DNA of 64,000 nucleotides from Planococcus citri (Eukaryota > Arthropoda > Insecta > Hemiptera > Pseudococcidae). Position 1 is the first letter of the stretch, and every line of letters starts with the position of its first letter. The DNA lies in contig NC_088678.1 in the NCBI RefSeq assembly GCF_950023065.1, forward strand, positions 6,252,580 to 6,316,579, written 5' to 3'. Positions 37,201-46,248 of this stretch are shown one piece after another. The notes below the pieces were generated by a model. The model made no database searches, had not been told where the DNA came from, and saw only the letters and a list, made by a program, of their open reading frames with translations. The translations under genes and the position numbers were made by a program.

Positions 37201-38324
37201 AAGATCCGGTGCTTGAACTCTGGCGCTCTTTGTATGGTCTCAGGTTGTCGCCTGTAACATGGTATGACGAGTTAAAACGTATACTCATTAAAGTTGGTTT
37301 AATTGTCTCTTGGTATTGCGCTACTCTTTTTATTTGCGCTTCGACACCTACTAGGTGTATTGTTGGAGTCTACGTAGATGATTTACTCATCACCGGTTAC
37401 GATAACGCGCTTATCGAGCAGGTGCTCGACTTGTTGAAGCAAAATTTTGAGGTCAAGGACCTCGGTCCGGTTCAAAATTATCTAGGTGTACGTGTTAAAA
37501 GAACTGATGAAGCCATTTACCTCGATCAGACGGAGTACATCGCTATGGTATGCGATAAGTTCGGTTTATCTGACGCTGACAGCGTTAAAAAGCCCGTAGA
37601 GGACATCTCGTTTATGGATCCGAACGTTGAAATTGATCCGAAATTGGAGACCTTGTGTAGGTCAATGATCGGCTGTCTTGCCTATATTTCGATTTGGACA
37701 CGTCCAGATATCTCGTACTCCGTTAATTTGGTTTCTCGCTATCAATCTAAACCTTCGGCATCGTTAGTATTGGCCTGTAAAAGAATCATAAAATATTTGA
37801 AAGGTACCGCCGAGCGTAAATTATGTTTTACTGCTTTTGATAATACGTTACTCACCGTGTATAGTGATTCTGATCACGCCGGTGATAAAGCTGATAGGGT
37901 CTCGACGTCTGGTTTCATCGTGTTTTTGTATGGCTGCGCCATCCAATGGAAGTCGAGAAAACAGCGTTGCGTCGTACGTAGTTCCGCCGAAGCCGAGTAT
38001 ATGGCGCTGGCCGACGCCGTCGTCGAAATTCGCGCCCAAAGGAACCTTTTAAAATCGCTCGGTTTCGTTCTAGAGACTACTTTGCTCGCCGGTGACAGTA
38101 ATTCGGCGATGAATATAGTCCATAATCCAATGGAATCTCGTAAGACCAGGCATATCGATGTTTCGTATCATTTGACTAAGGAAGCTGTTAAAAATAAAGA
38201 AGTCAAATTGGTAAAAGTACCTGGCGAATATAACATCGCTGACGTGTTTACGAAGTCGTTATCTGGTTCTAAATTGAAAGACCTGCTCGTATCTATACTC
38301 GTTGATGACCTGTTCCCTTCGTAG
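34218..38324 (+). CDS. Copia gag-pol polyprotein, 1368 aa
   Basis: The first part is a gag capsid-like region. Two CCHC zinc knuckles follow: C253-C266 and C362-C375, joined by a Gly/Asn/Gln-rich linker of about 95 residues. The aspartic protease motif has its catalytic Asp at 418 (LDSGA). Then come an integrase zinc-binding region (LWHRRLGHAC, CGVC, about 547-585) and the integrase catalytic triad D607, D669, E705 (35-residue spacing, the DD35E pattern). Reverse transcriptase carries the YVDD box at 1052-1055, and RNase H carries SDSDHAGD near 1216-1223. ATG 34218 is the first in frame after the leader. Codons are less AT-rich than in the neighbouring host genes, consistent with an element that has its own history. 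No frameshift separates gag and pol, as usual for copia. Confidence 0.95.
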   Translation: MVKTRAQLEAEAARKAAKNRKRKERRQRNSALADQQNREDEEEEIQPVTMAYVPALVERSQQFDGAEVRYDSWIIRLKIRLAALGLTKACESATAETLEKRAQAIDTIYSMMTQQLAQMFTQTTPFEILNALEQRYGTKTAAQKCAAKLRLANIQLGHFKTPQEYCDMVRKLCNDTGETDEAAWLLNGLPKNADGNNIRISARTSMLMNGSTVGIREAIIEAFRTDCPTVPSSSSTTPRSSAMSAAGDTRPTCHYCHKPGHLARQCRLKQSRGNFVNNNGVNNFVPYNNRNVGPNGRNYSGYNGRSGSYNGPRQTQGQQGTGQGERGVQQAAHSAGGSAGSGSGTNTNQNWKGPNDPNPPRCFRCKGMGHIVANCPKWGDNTSQNRRPNNITGTALMAGGVGTYTSSPGPNEIVFMLDSGATNHFVNSEEYFVESREVRELVRTAQKGQFVTVTREGTIVLYDGENRRYTMEGVKYSEEFESNLLSSQRIREKGCRIELAEEVALFDPNGSLIAKAELNEDNLHVFKFRYDLAYESASVVVDENVRLWHRRLGHACGDTIANIPGIPSNKVLTTTTCGVCSRSKMCRLPCCTERATAGRVLELVHTDTVGPLPVSVDGCSFILLFLDDFTHFAVMYCLKNRGETGKCFENFEKVATAKFGVKIHKLRCDNALEFVRGLTRSICDARGIVQQSSEPYVHEHNGKIERLNRTVVEKMRAMLYDSGMPSKYWSYAAYMACDIVNRLPSRAIGGEIPYELWNNKPVDWQQIRLFGSLVRSFITPEKRKKIDKKSLDLVLVGYTDTGYRLLDVFTNEVIPATHVKVDESIVYADFVEHIDVTEEYLAEEYERPGDAAMMATCVPQVTYEEAISGKDSEKWKEAMAAELSMLQRMQTYKIVERPADKKVLGLKWVFRVKSDGTYKARIVVLGYMERLALSDFDVYAPVVSVDVVRALIALAIRFDWQLRHCDITGAFLYGKLPYRVYVNLPKGFQYFGRLKDPVLELWRSLYGLRLSPVTWYDELKRILIKVGLIVSWYCATLFICASTPTRCIVGVYVDDLLITGYDNALIEQVLDLLKQNFEVKDLGPVQNYLGVRVKRTDEAIYLDQTEYIAMVCDKFGLSDADSVKKPVEDISFMDPNVEIDPKLETLCRSMIGCLAYISIWTRPDISYSVNLVSRYQSKPSASLVLACKRIIKYLKGTAERKLCFTAFDNTLLTVYSDSDHAGDKADRVSTSGFIVFLYGCAIQWKSRKQRCVVRSSAEAEYMALADAVVEIRAQRNLLKSLGFVLETTLLAGDSNSAMNIVHNPMESRKTRHIDVSYHLTKEAVKNKEVKLVKVPGEYNIADVFTKSLSGSKLKDLLVSILVDDLFPS

Positions 38325-39030
38325 TCTAGTTTTGTTCGGTAATTTTTCTTTCTTGCAGTCGACCTGGTCGATCTGTAAACACAATGGTGTTTTTAATTTT
38401 TTTTATTTTATTATTAATTGATTTATACAGTACTTTAGTACTTGAGAAACGTGTACTTACCTTTTATAGTTGTTTTATCGTGCATTTTTTTTATTTCTGT
38501 GTCGTTTAGTTTTCTTTTATCATCTCGCTGATAGCGTGTATTTATAGTGGTTCGATACCTGAAATTGTTCATCGTGTAAATTCAATTATTTCAATGTGTT
38601 TTATGTTTATTTTATATTTTATACTATTATGTACGTGTTTTAATTGTTTTACTGATTATTCAATCTGTTTTTAATTTTATTTACCTGTATTTCATCCGGT
38701 GTTTGTAGTTTGAAAAATTTCATCTTTTTGCTGTTTGTTTTGAGTCGAAAGATCGGCATCATTGGTTCTCAGCGTAATGGCTTTTGCCTTATTTTTGTTA
38801 GATAATAGTTTTTAATCGCGTTTCATTGAGTAGTTTTAGATTTTATTCGCGTTTTTATTAATTTAATTTGTTTAATTGATCGATTAAAAGTGAAAGCTCG
38901 TAAATATTTACCATTTTTGCCGTGTTTGTGTTTTTACTTTTGTTGTTTTTTTGAGCTTTCACCGTTTAAATTTTTATTCGCTCGATGTTTTCTAAATTTC
39001 CCCATTAGATGGGTTAAATTTAAGGAGGAG
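38325..39030 (+). other. Copia 3' non-coding region and polypurine tract
   Basis: T-rich sequence between the gag-pol stop and the 3' LTR, with no frame of note. It ends with the purine tract AAGGAGGAG (39022-39030), the expected plus-strand primer. Confidence 0.8.
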
Positions 39031-39382
39031 TGTTATAAATGAGTCGTTTTTAATCGATATATTCGATGTCGATATAAGTTTTAGATAGGTAGTTTAGAAA
39101 TACAGTAGGTAGGCAGTATAACGTTATCGATTGGTTTCGTTTTAGTTTCGGATTACTAGCTTTAACGTTTTTGCTTTAAAACTTGCTGTAATTAATTTTT
39201 AAGAGCTTTTGTAAAGTTCCAAATATCAAATGACTTTTCAATATTGTTTTGCACGTTGAAATAAACGTATGGTTTTTAATGTGTTATTTTTTCCACGAAT
39301 TGCACGTTGTGCACGTTTCAAATAAATGGAGTATTTTATTATGATACGCGATTTTAAACCTAAATTTGATCTTTCGACGACA
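39031..39382 (+). repeat. 3' long terminal repeat of the copia element
   Basis: 352 bp, same length and sequence as the 5' LTR as far as compared by eye, followed by the AAAAT target duplication. Confidence 0.95.
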
Positions 39383-39387
39383 AAAAT

Positions 39388-40464
39388 TTCACTCATCTAT
39401 GAAAGATCTAGGATCAATGATCAGACTTATCAAAAATCATATTTTTTTTCAAAAAATAATTATTCGATTCGATCTGATTCTGATTTTAAACTTTTGATTT
39501 TCAGATCAATTTGATTAATAATACTGAAGCTGTGAAGCTTTCTACTCTGCCATAATATCGCATTCAATACATTCGAGCTTATTTATTCATCAGCAGCAGT
39601 ATTGATAGACTGACTTTATGCCGGTAATGAATTGACCTTAGTCCTTTAACTCATGAAAAAATCATATCTGTATGTGAACGTTTGAAAATTATTAAAAAGT
39701 AAGTATTTTTCGAGTGAAATTCACTATCGTTTATAATATTATTACTTTGATTAATTGTTGAACTCTGTCTGTTTTCATTCTAGCTGGATTCAATCTCCAA
39801 GTATTTGTGTATTCTTAGATTGATGATAACGGTGATCGTATTTCAGTAGTTTCGTCATTAAAGCACTACTTATTTCATCTAGAAGTCGTAGTTGTTCGTC
39901 GTGCCCCAATTTGTGAGTATTCATCGTGGAAAAGCTATCATCGATCTTCGTTGATTTACTTCAAACGTCATCGTTCATCTACGTGTGTTTTTTTTTTCAG
40001 TTTTGCCTCGGTAGTTACCCAAAATCAGTAAAATCGTGTATGATTCAGTTTTTACTATCGTACGATAAGTCATTGAAGTTACCATGAAAAACTATACGTC
40101 GAGAAACCGAGATATTTAGTGTCTTATTTGACTCTGAACCGAAGAGAATTCAAATTGGTGAGTGGAATTCCACACTGAAAATCATTTCTATCGACGAAGT
40201 TCAGTGCTTCGTTTTTTAGAATGTTCAGGTTCAGATTTAATGAATTTATTACGTACGAAGTCATTTCTCAACGTTTCCATGTGACAATTATTTTAAATAA
40301 ATTTGAAATATTTCACAGGAATCCCTTCACGTTGGGTTATTCAAGGTCATCCAACGAACAAATCTTCGAGAAAGGAAAACAAAGCAAAAAACGAAACGAT
40401 TTCATCGATTCAGTCGTTACTGTATTTTTTCTGCTGCTAAACTCTTCAACGTTCAACCGTGAAA
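39388..40464 (+). other. Probable 5' leader of the SKWN-repeat gene
   Basis: No long frame. A possible 5'-untranslated intron lies at about 40159-40319: donor AATTGGTGAGTGG near 40155, acceptor TATTTCACAG at 40310-40319. Another acceptor-like tract (T-run then CAG) is near 39990-40001. If right, the gene's coding part is one exon but its leader is spliced, which would mark it as a settled eukaryotic gene. Confidence 0.4.
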
Positions 40465-43422
40465 ATGTTCTCCATCTGCAAAGGTCACACTCGTCTGTCG
40501 AAGCAGTTATATAATTTCCACGAAAGTACCACCCTAAAGATATTTTCCAATCTTCGAGATCGTAATTACTCCTCAGAAGAATCATATAACGTGCTAGAAA
40601 CAGTAACAACTGTGCTGTCTAGCTCTCAAGATCACGTCGATTCTCCAAAGTTAAATCATTACGCGAAACAGGCATTCCTTAGCTCGTCAAATAACGCTAA
40701 TTTTTCCAACAAATTACGTTACGTGCACACGAAAAGTAACGAACAGAGAATCACGTACTTGAAAAGACACGCTGATTTCTCCAAGCAGTTAAATTCTACG
40801 ATGAAAAACGGAAACTCGAACGAGCAAATTGGTAATTTGGTAGAAGAATGGCTCTTACGATTCGATTCGTTGGGAGGAAACGAAACTAACGCGATTTCCG
40901 GCGCGTTCATTAGTTTATCGAGATGCAATATTTTCAGCACCAAATGGAGCTCCGAATACCGAGAAAATTTCAAAAATTTGATCGTTAAATTGGCTGAGAA
41001 AGGAGACCAGTTATTAAATCCAAATAGTCGAGCTTTTTCTAAATTCAGCTCTTGGCAGGTTGTTAGTTGTTTGAACGCGTTATATAAATGGGATGTGTTG
41101 AACAGCGATATATGGAAAGGCAATGTTCAAATTAGTAACCGGAAAATAGCCCAAGTTTATTTGTTCAAATCTGTAATTAACGGTTTGATTTGTCGAGCAA
41201 CTTGGATACTGGAGAATGAAACAGCTGATCAATTCGATTCTAAAGCTATCACTAATTGTTTAACTGCTCTATCAAAATGGAACATTAACGAGTACGAAAA
41301 ATCTAAGAAATTCATCAGCTATTTAGTACAACGAGGCATCAAAGTTATCGATCAGTTCGATTCTTTAGCTGTTTCAAACAGTCTGACTGCGTTGTCCTGT
41401 TGGAATATAAGCGATTTCGAAGGTGCCGGAGAATTCATCGTATTGTTGTTCGAACGAGGAAATTCGACCAGTGATAAATACACTCCTCTGAGTATTGTCA
41501 AAACCTTGAACGCCATGTCCAAATGGAACGTGGACGAATTTCGAGGAACCAAGGGGTTCATAATTTACTTAATGAATGAAGGAACTTTATTGGCGAATAA
41601 ATTCAATTCCATCGAGATCGCGCTAAGTATGAACGCTTTGTCCAAATGGAACGTCGAAGAGATGCAAGAAGCTAGAGGTTTTATCGTTTCGTTAATCAAA
41701 AATGGAAACTCTATCATCAACACGTTCAATTGCCAAAGTATCGTCAACTGTTTAAACGCGCTTTGCAAATGGAATATAGATGAATTACCCGGTTCCAAAG
41801 AGTTCATCGTTCGGTTAATAAAACGAGGAAGCTCGACAACCATTGGTTTCAATACTCAAGAAATCGCCAATAGTTTGAACGCCGTGTCTAAATGGAATAT
41901 CCACGAGTTAGATGGCAGTAAACCGTTCATCGTAGAATTGATCAGATGTGGAATCCTAACAGTTGATACATTCGACTCGCTGACTGTTTCTAGCTCGTTA
42001 AACGCGCTTTCCAAATGGGACATAGACGAACTAGAAAGATCCAGGGAATTTATTGCTCGATTAATTAAACGCGGTCGTTCGATAATCGATAGTTTCACTC
42101 CGCGGCGTATCGCCAACAGCTTGAACGCTCTCAGTAAATGGAACATCGACGAATTCGAAGGAGCTAAAGAGTTCGTCATCCAGTTACTAAAGCGAGGAAA
42201 TTCGTTAGTTGGCGAATTCAACGCTCAAGAAACTTCAAATATCTTGAACGCTTTGACCAAATGGAAAATCGACGAGCTCGAAGGAACTAGAGAATTCATC
42301 GTTCGTATAATTCAACATGAGAATTCAACAACCACCAGATTCGATTACCAGGGAGTTAGTAATTGCTTGAATGCTCTTTCAAAGTGGAACGTCGATGATC
42401 TGCAAGGAGCTACGGAATTTATCGCAAAACTAGTCAAACAAGGGAATTCAATTTCTGGCGAATTCAGTTCGCAAGCGATCATTAATAGCTTGCATGCCAT
42501 ATCCAAGACGTGGAATAATGTTGAAATACGAACAGCTCGAGATTTTATCGTTAATTCGGTCACTCGTGGAATCGCTATCGTCGATGAAATTAGTCCTCAA
42601 GGAATTTCCAGCGGTTTGTACTCGGTTTCTAAATTTAACATTTTTGATGTCAAGAAATGGAACGATAATCAGTCGAAAAACTTCAAACGTTTCATTATCA
42701 AACTTGCGGAAAAAGGAACCGAAATATGCACAGAGTTTAATTCTCGAAGCGTCGCTGATATATTCGATGCTTTTTCAGAACTGGAAATTCTGAGCAAAGA
42801 AAAATGGACTCCAGATGAACGAAACTGTTTGAAGAATTTCCTCGTTAGTCTTTCTAGTCTGGATACTTCGTGTAAAAATTACACTCTCGAGGAGATTTAC
42901 AGAATATATAGAACGGTATCTGATTGGAATATTCTTCAGAATAATGAATTCGACTCGAAACAAATCACCAAGTTCGAAGATTTTGCCAATGATTTGGAAA
43001 AACGACTTCTGACCTTCGGATATGAACAGAATTCGGTGGAACCTGAGGTTAATATCAAATTCGCAGTTCAAATTATCAAAGATTTACCCGAGCTCGAGTC
43101 TAAAAATCTTATTCTGTCCGAAGATCGGTTACTAGTTTCGTTGATGGGTTGTTTAAGTAGTAATGTGGAGAAATGTGGATCTTCTCGTTTGGAGAATGAT
43201 TTCATTCAAAGATTTATTTTGACTGGGTTGCGCGAGGTTCTAAAAATTGCCGGTGAATTGGAAGATAGGCGTGGTTTGGAAGGAACATTCGATGAAAGTT
43301 TGTCTAAAATATACAATAAGGTGGTTGGACTTGATTTGAATCATATTGATGAAATAGTAGATGTAATTTACGAATTTGATAAATTACAAGTAATTCGAGA
43401 TGGGCAATTTTTGTCTAGGTGA
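40465..43422 (+). CDS. SKWN-repeat protein with predicted mitochondrial presequence, 985 aa
   Basis: The start is the first ATG (40465). The N-terminus, MFSICKGHTRLSKQLYNFHE and on to RDRNY then SS, is basic and hydroxylated. It ends in RNY|SS (residues 33-37), which fits the R-3 mitochondrial cleavage pattern, so the product may act in mitochondria. From residue 255 at least eleven tandem 41-residue repeats follow (123 bp each), with core SLNALSKWNIDELEGSREFI then RLIKRGNS. Diverged, longer versions flank them on both sides (about 120-250 and 665-800). Each repeat looks like two helices, giving an alpha-solenoid. The LNALSKW core resembles SKWP repeats (~42 aa) of Ralstonia RipS type III effectors. 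FASTK and OPR-type organellar RNA-binding repeats are a looser alternative. No catalytic domain is seen. The coding part is intronless. AATAAA at 43746 is a plausible polyadenylation signal. Function unknown. Confidence 0.85.
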   Translation: MFSICKGHTRLSKQLYNFHESTTLKIFSNLRDRNYSSEESYNVLETVTTVLSSSQDHVDSPKLNHYAKQAFLSSSNNANFSNKLRYVHTKSNEQRITYLKRHADFSKQLNSTMKNGNSNEQIGNLVEEWLLRFDSLGGNETNAISGAFISLSRCNIFSTKWSSEYRENFKNLIVKLAEKGDQLLNPNSRAFSKFSSWQVVSCLNALYKWDVLNSDIWKGNVQISNRKIAQVYLFKSVINGLICRATWILENETADQFDSKAITNCLTALSKWNINEYEKSKKFISYLVQRGIKVIDQFDSLAVSNSLTALSCWNISDFEGAGEFIVLLFERGNSTSDKYTPLSIVKTLNAMSKWNVDEFRGTKGFIIYLMNEGTLLANKFNSIEIALSMNALSKWNVEEMQEARGFIVSLIKNGNSIINTFNCQSIVNCLNALCKWNIDELPGSKEFIVRLIKRGSSTTIGFNTQEIANSLNAVSKWNIHELDGSKPFIVELIRCGILTVDTFDSLTVSSSLNALSKWDIDELERSREFIARLIKRGRSIIDSFTPRRIANSLNALSKWNIDEFEGAKEFVIQLLKRGNSLVGEFNAQETSNILNALTKWKIDELEGTREFIVRIIQHENSTTTRFDYQGVSNCLNALSKWNVDDLQGATEFIAKLVKQGNSISGEFSSQAIINSLHAISKTWNNVEIRTARDFIVNSVTRGIAIVDEISPQGISSGLYSVSKFNIFDVKKWNDNQSKNFKRFIIKLAEKGTEICTEFNSRSVADIFDAFSELEILSKEKWTPDERNCLKNFLVSLSSLDTSCKNYTLEEIYRIYRTVSDWNILQNNEFDSKQITKFEDFANDLEKRLLTFGYEQNSVEPEVNIKFAVQIIKDLPELESKNLILSEDRLLVSLMGCLSSNVEKCGSSRLENDFIQRFILTGLREVLKIAGELEDRRGLEGTFDESLSKIYNKVVGLDLNHIDEIVDVIYEFDKLQVIRDGQFLSR
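41227..42582 (+). repeat. In-frame 123-bp tandem repeat array (11 units)
   Basis: AAATGGAA(C/T)AT-type phrases encoding SKWN recur every 123 bases, for example near 41275, 41521, 41645, 41890, 42136, 42259 and 42382. Units are diverged in DNA yet constant in length and in the protein core, which means selection on the protein. The last unit (from 42457) is 42 residues. Confidence 0.95.
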
Positions 43423-44245
43423 ATGATTGTTTTTTTTAAGCTGTGATAATTTTAATTTGAAAATTTCTTTAGTATGTAGAACTAGAATTGGAACATGTTA
43501 TTTTTTGATTTTACAGCAATTAATATTTAAAAATGAAATATCAAACGCGTGGACAATTCGAACAGAATAGAAAAAATTGTTTTTAATTACCTGTGTTTTA
43601 TTTTCGTAGTACACTCGAGTCTTGTAAGGATGTAAATTTCAAAACTTCCTATTTTGTTATTAATCAAGTGTTCGTTTCATTGTACATATGTGTTTTTTTT
43701 TTTTTTTGGTTCATTTTTATTTTCCGGATGTAATTTTTATTTTTTAATAAATCTATTGAAATTGGAACCATTTGTTTTGTTTCAGATTGAAGAAAATTTT
43801 CACTGTTGAAAATATTGTAGTGTACCTACCTAATTTATTTAGAGAGAAAATCATCAGCTGTCTCTGAGGATAAATTTTTTGTCTTACGGGGAGGAAAGGG
43901 GGAAGGGTATCTGAGCTTGCATGAAAATTTTTGAAATTTTTGAAGCGTAGAAAAAGCCACATTCAAAGAGCATGCAACATTTGAAACAATCACCGGTCAA
44001 AATTTCAAGTTCTGAAATTCTGAAATGCATTTTTGAATTTTTGAAAATCAAATTCGGGTAAAAAATTAAATATAAAATCAAAATTTTACCAAATTGACCT
44101 AGAATGCTGAAATTGGGGATACACTCGATCCATTTTTGACCCACCAAATCAATTGGAAACTAGTTTCAAATCGTTTTGAGCAGTTCTGGAACATTGGGCA
44201 AATTTTAAAATTTGAAATTTGAAATTTGAAATTTCCGAAAACTTA
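43423..44245. other. 3' flank of the SKWN-repeat gene and spacer
   Basis: Holds the AATAAA at 43746-43751, a T-run near 43691-43707, and AT-rich sequence up to the foldback element. A short GAAATTTGAAATTTGAAATT repeat lies at about 44211-44232. No other gene is seen. Confidence 0.5.
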
Positions 44246-45925
44246 CAAGGGAACCTCTTGAGGTATCCGCCTCCGATTTGAACGGGACCGCGATTTTTGG
44301 AAAGAGCATGTTCTAAAACCCCCAAATCCAAATTTTCAGCTGCCCAAGTTCATTTTTCGATTATTGGAGAATTTTTGAAAATCCAAAATTGACTATTTTG
44401 GTGATTTATGCTTTTTTTAAAAAAGTACGTACTTGATCAGTAAAAATGTTCAAAATAAGTCCTAAAACTGATACTAACCCCCAAATCCAAATTTCGCCAT
44501 TTCCAGCCATTCTGGAGCCTCCAGTGCGATTTTTAAATTTCTCCAGAATTTTGAATTTGCTCCAGAAGGCGTGAATATGAAGTTGGGCAGCTAAAAATCG
44601 AGTTGTGTGTTATACTCGATCTGTTTAACGAGTTTATCCACATTTGAGTCGATTCTGGAGCGGACGCCTCAAGAGTGCTTTTTTGACCAGCTTTTTTTCA
44701 AAATAAAACTATCCAAAAACCAAAAATTCCTCGTTTGTGAGAAAATTTTTGAAATTTGCGCGAATCGCTGTATTTCGTCATTAATTAACCACACTAGAGC
44801 GAATTTCGCCATTTCCAGCCTTTCTTGGGCCTCCCTTTTAATTTTAGGATATTTTTATCATGAAAAAAGCTGGTCAAAAACCCATCTCTTGAGGTGTCCC
44901 TTCCAGAATTGGCTCAAATGTGAATAAATTCGTTAAACAGTTCGAGTATAACACCCAACTCGATTTTTATCTGCCCAACTTCATATTCACGCCTTCTGGA
45001 GTAAATTCAAAATTCTGGAGAAATTGAAAAATCGCACTGGAGGCTCCAGAATGGCTGGAAATGGCGAAATTCGCCATGGTAGGGTTAGTTCATGACAAAA
45101 TACTGCGATTCGGGTAAATTTCAAAAATTTTCTTGCAAACGGGAAATTTTTGATTTTTGAATATTTTTATTTTGAAAAAAAGCTGGTCAGAAAACCACTC
45201 TTGAGATGTCCGCTCCAGAATCGGCTCAAATGTGGATAGATTCGTTAAACAGGTCGAGTATAACACACATTTCGATTTTTAGCTGCCCAACTTCATATTC
45301 ACGCCTTCTGGAGCAAATAGAAAATTCTGGAGAAATTAAAAAATCGCACTGGAGGCTCCAGAATGTCTGGAAATGGCATAACTCGGCCTCAGGGGGTTTG
45401 TTGTGTTCGAAATACAGCGATTCGTGCAAATTTCGAAAATTTCCTCGCAAACGGTAAAATTTTGGATTTCTTATTATGAAAAAGCTGGTCAAAAAACCAA
45501 TCTTGAGGTTTCCGCTCCAGAATCGGCTCAAATGTGGATAAATTCGTTAAACAGATCGAGTATAACACACAACTCGATTTTTAGCTGCCCAACTTCATAT
45601 TCACGCATTCTGGAGCAAATTCAAAATTCTGGAGAAATTGAAAAATAGCGCTGGAGCCTCCAGAATAGCTGGAAATGGCGAAATTTGGATTTGGGGGGTT
45701 AATATCAGTTTTAGGACTTATTTTGAACATTTTTACTGATCAAGTACGTATTTTTTTTTTAAAAAGCATAAATCACCAAAATAGTCAATTTTGGATTTTC
45801 AAAAATTCGCCAAAAATCGAAAAATGAACTTGGGCAGCTGAAAATTTGGATTTGTGGGAACATGCTCTTTCCAAAAATCGCGGTCCCGTTCAAATCGGAG
45901 GCGGACACCTCAAGAGGTTCCCTTG
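44246..45925. mobile_element. 1680-bp foldback element with TTA target duplication
   Basis: The ends are CAAGGGAACCTCTTGAGGT and its inverse, flanked by TTA (44243-44245 and 45926-45928). Long inverted arms are seen at 44246-44520 and about 45690-45925. The middle contains a further block in one inverted and three direct copies, at about 44470-44700 (inverted), 44870-45075, 45185-45375 and 45490-45675, marked by CTCCAGAAT, AACTTCATATTCACGC and TTCGTTAAACAG. Period of the direct copies is about 310 bp. No transposase is visible. TTA duplication fits PIF/Harbinger-type insertion (TWA), but the TIR alone does not prove the superfamily. Confidence 0.8.
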
Positions 45926-45928
45926 TTA

Positions 45929-46240
45929 GTTCAATTGAAATTGAAAACACGAAATTCATCCTGAACTCCTGATCCTGAAGCTTGATTTTAGCATACTGAG
46001 TCAACTGGACGTGATTTCGAGTAGGAATGACATCTTTCGACGAATATTTATTTCAGAGACTGCGAATCTACGAAAATCATATTGTTAATTTGACAATACC
46101 TGTGAAAAGCATAACAATAAGTTCAGAAAAGAAAAAACTCGTATAATTTCTAAGTGAAGATCCAGAATATTGTGAATAGAGAATAAGGATATGTTTCTTA
46201 TAGGACGAATGATGAATGAACTAACAAAAGCAAGAGAGAA
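45929..46240. other. Spacer between two transposons
   Basis: No coding or structural feature recognised. Confidence 0.4.
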
Positions 46241-46248
46241 TTTGAGAG

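Larger units (their letters stand above)
33557..39382 (+). mobile_element. Full-length Ty1/copia LTR retrotransposon
   Basis: LTRs of 352 bp at both ends start TGTTATAAAT and end TTTCGACGACA (TG...CA). They are identical as far as I compared them. The target duplication is AAAAT (33552-33556 and 39383-39387). Immediately after the 5' LTR is a primer-binding-site-like TGGTAGCATCGC. A purine tract AAGGAGGAG precedes the 3' LTR. The single gag-pol frame is uninterrupted. Domain order protease-integrase-reverse transcriptase-RNase H places it in copia rather than gypsy. Matching LTRs and an open frame imply a very recent insertion that could still be active. Confidence 0.97.

Noticed and set aside
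40459..40464. Start of the SKWN-repeat gene two codons earlier
   Set aside because: That codon is GTG. The first ATG in frame is at 40465.
40719..42563. Series of minus-strand frames opposite the SKWN-repeat gene
   Set aside because: They repeat with the same 123-bp period as the plus-strand array and simply mirror it.
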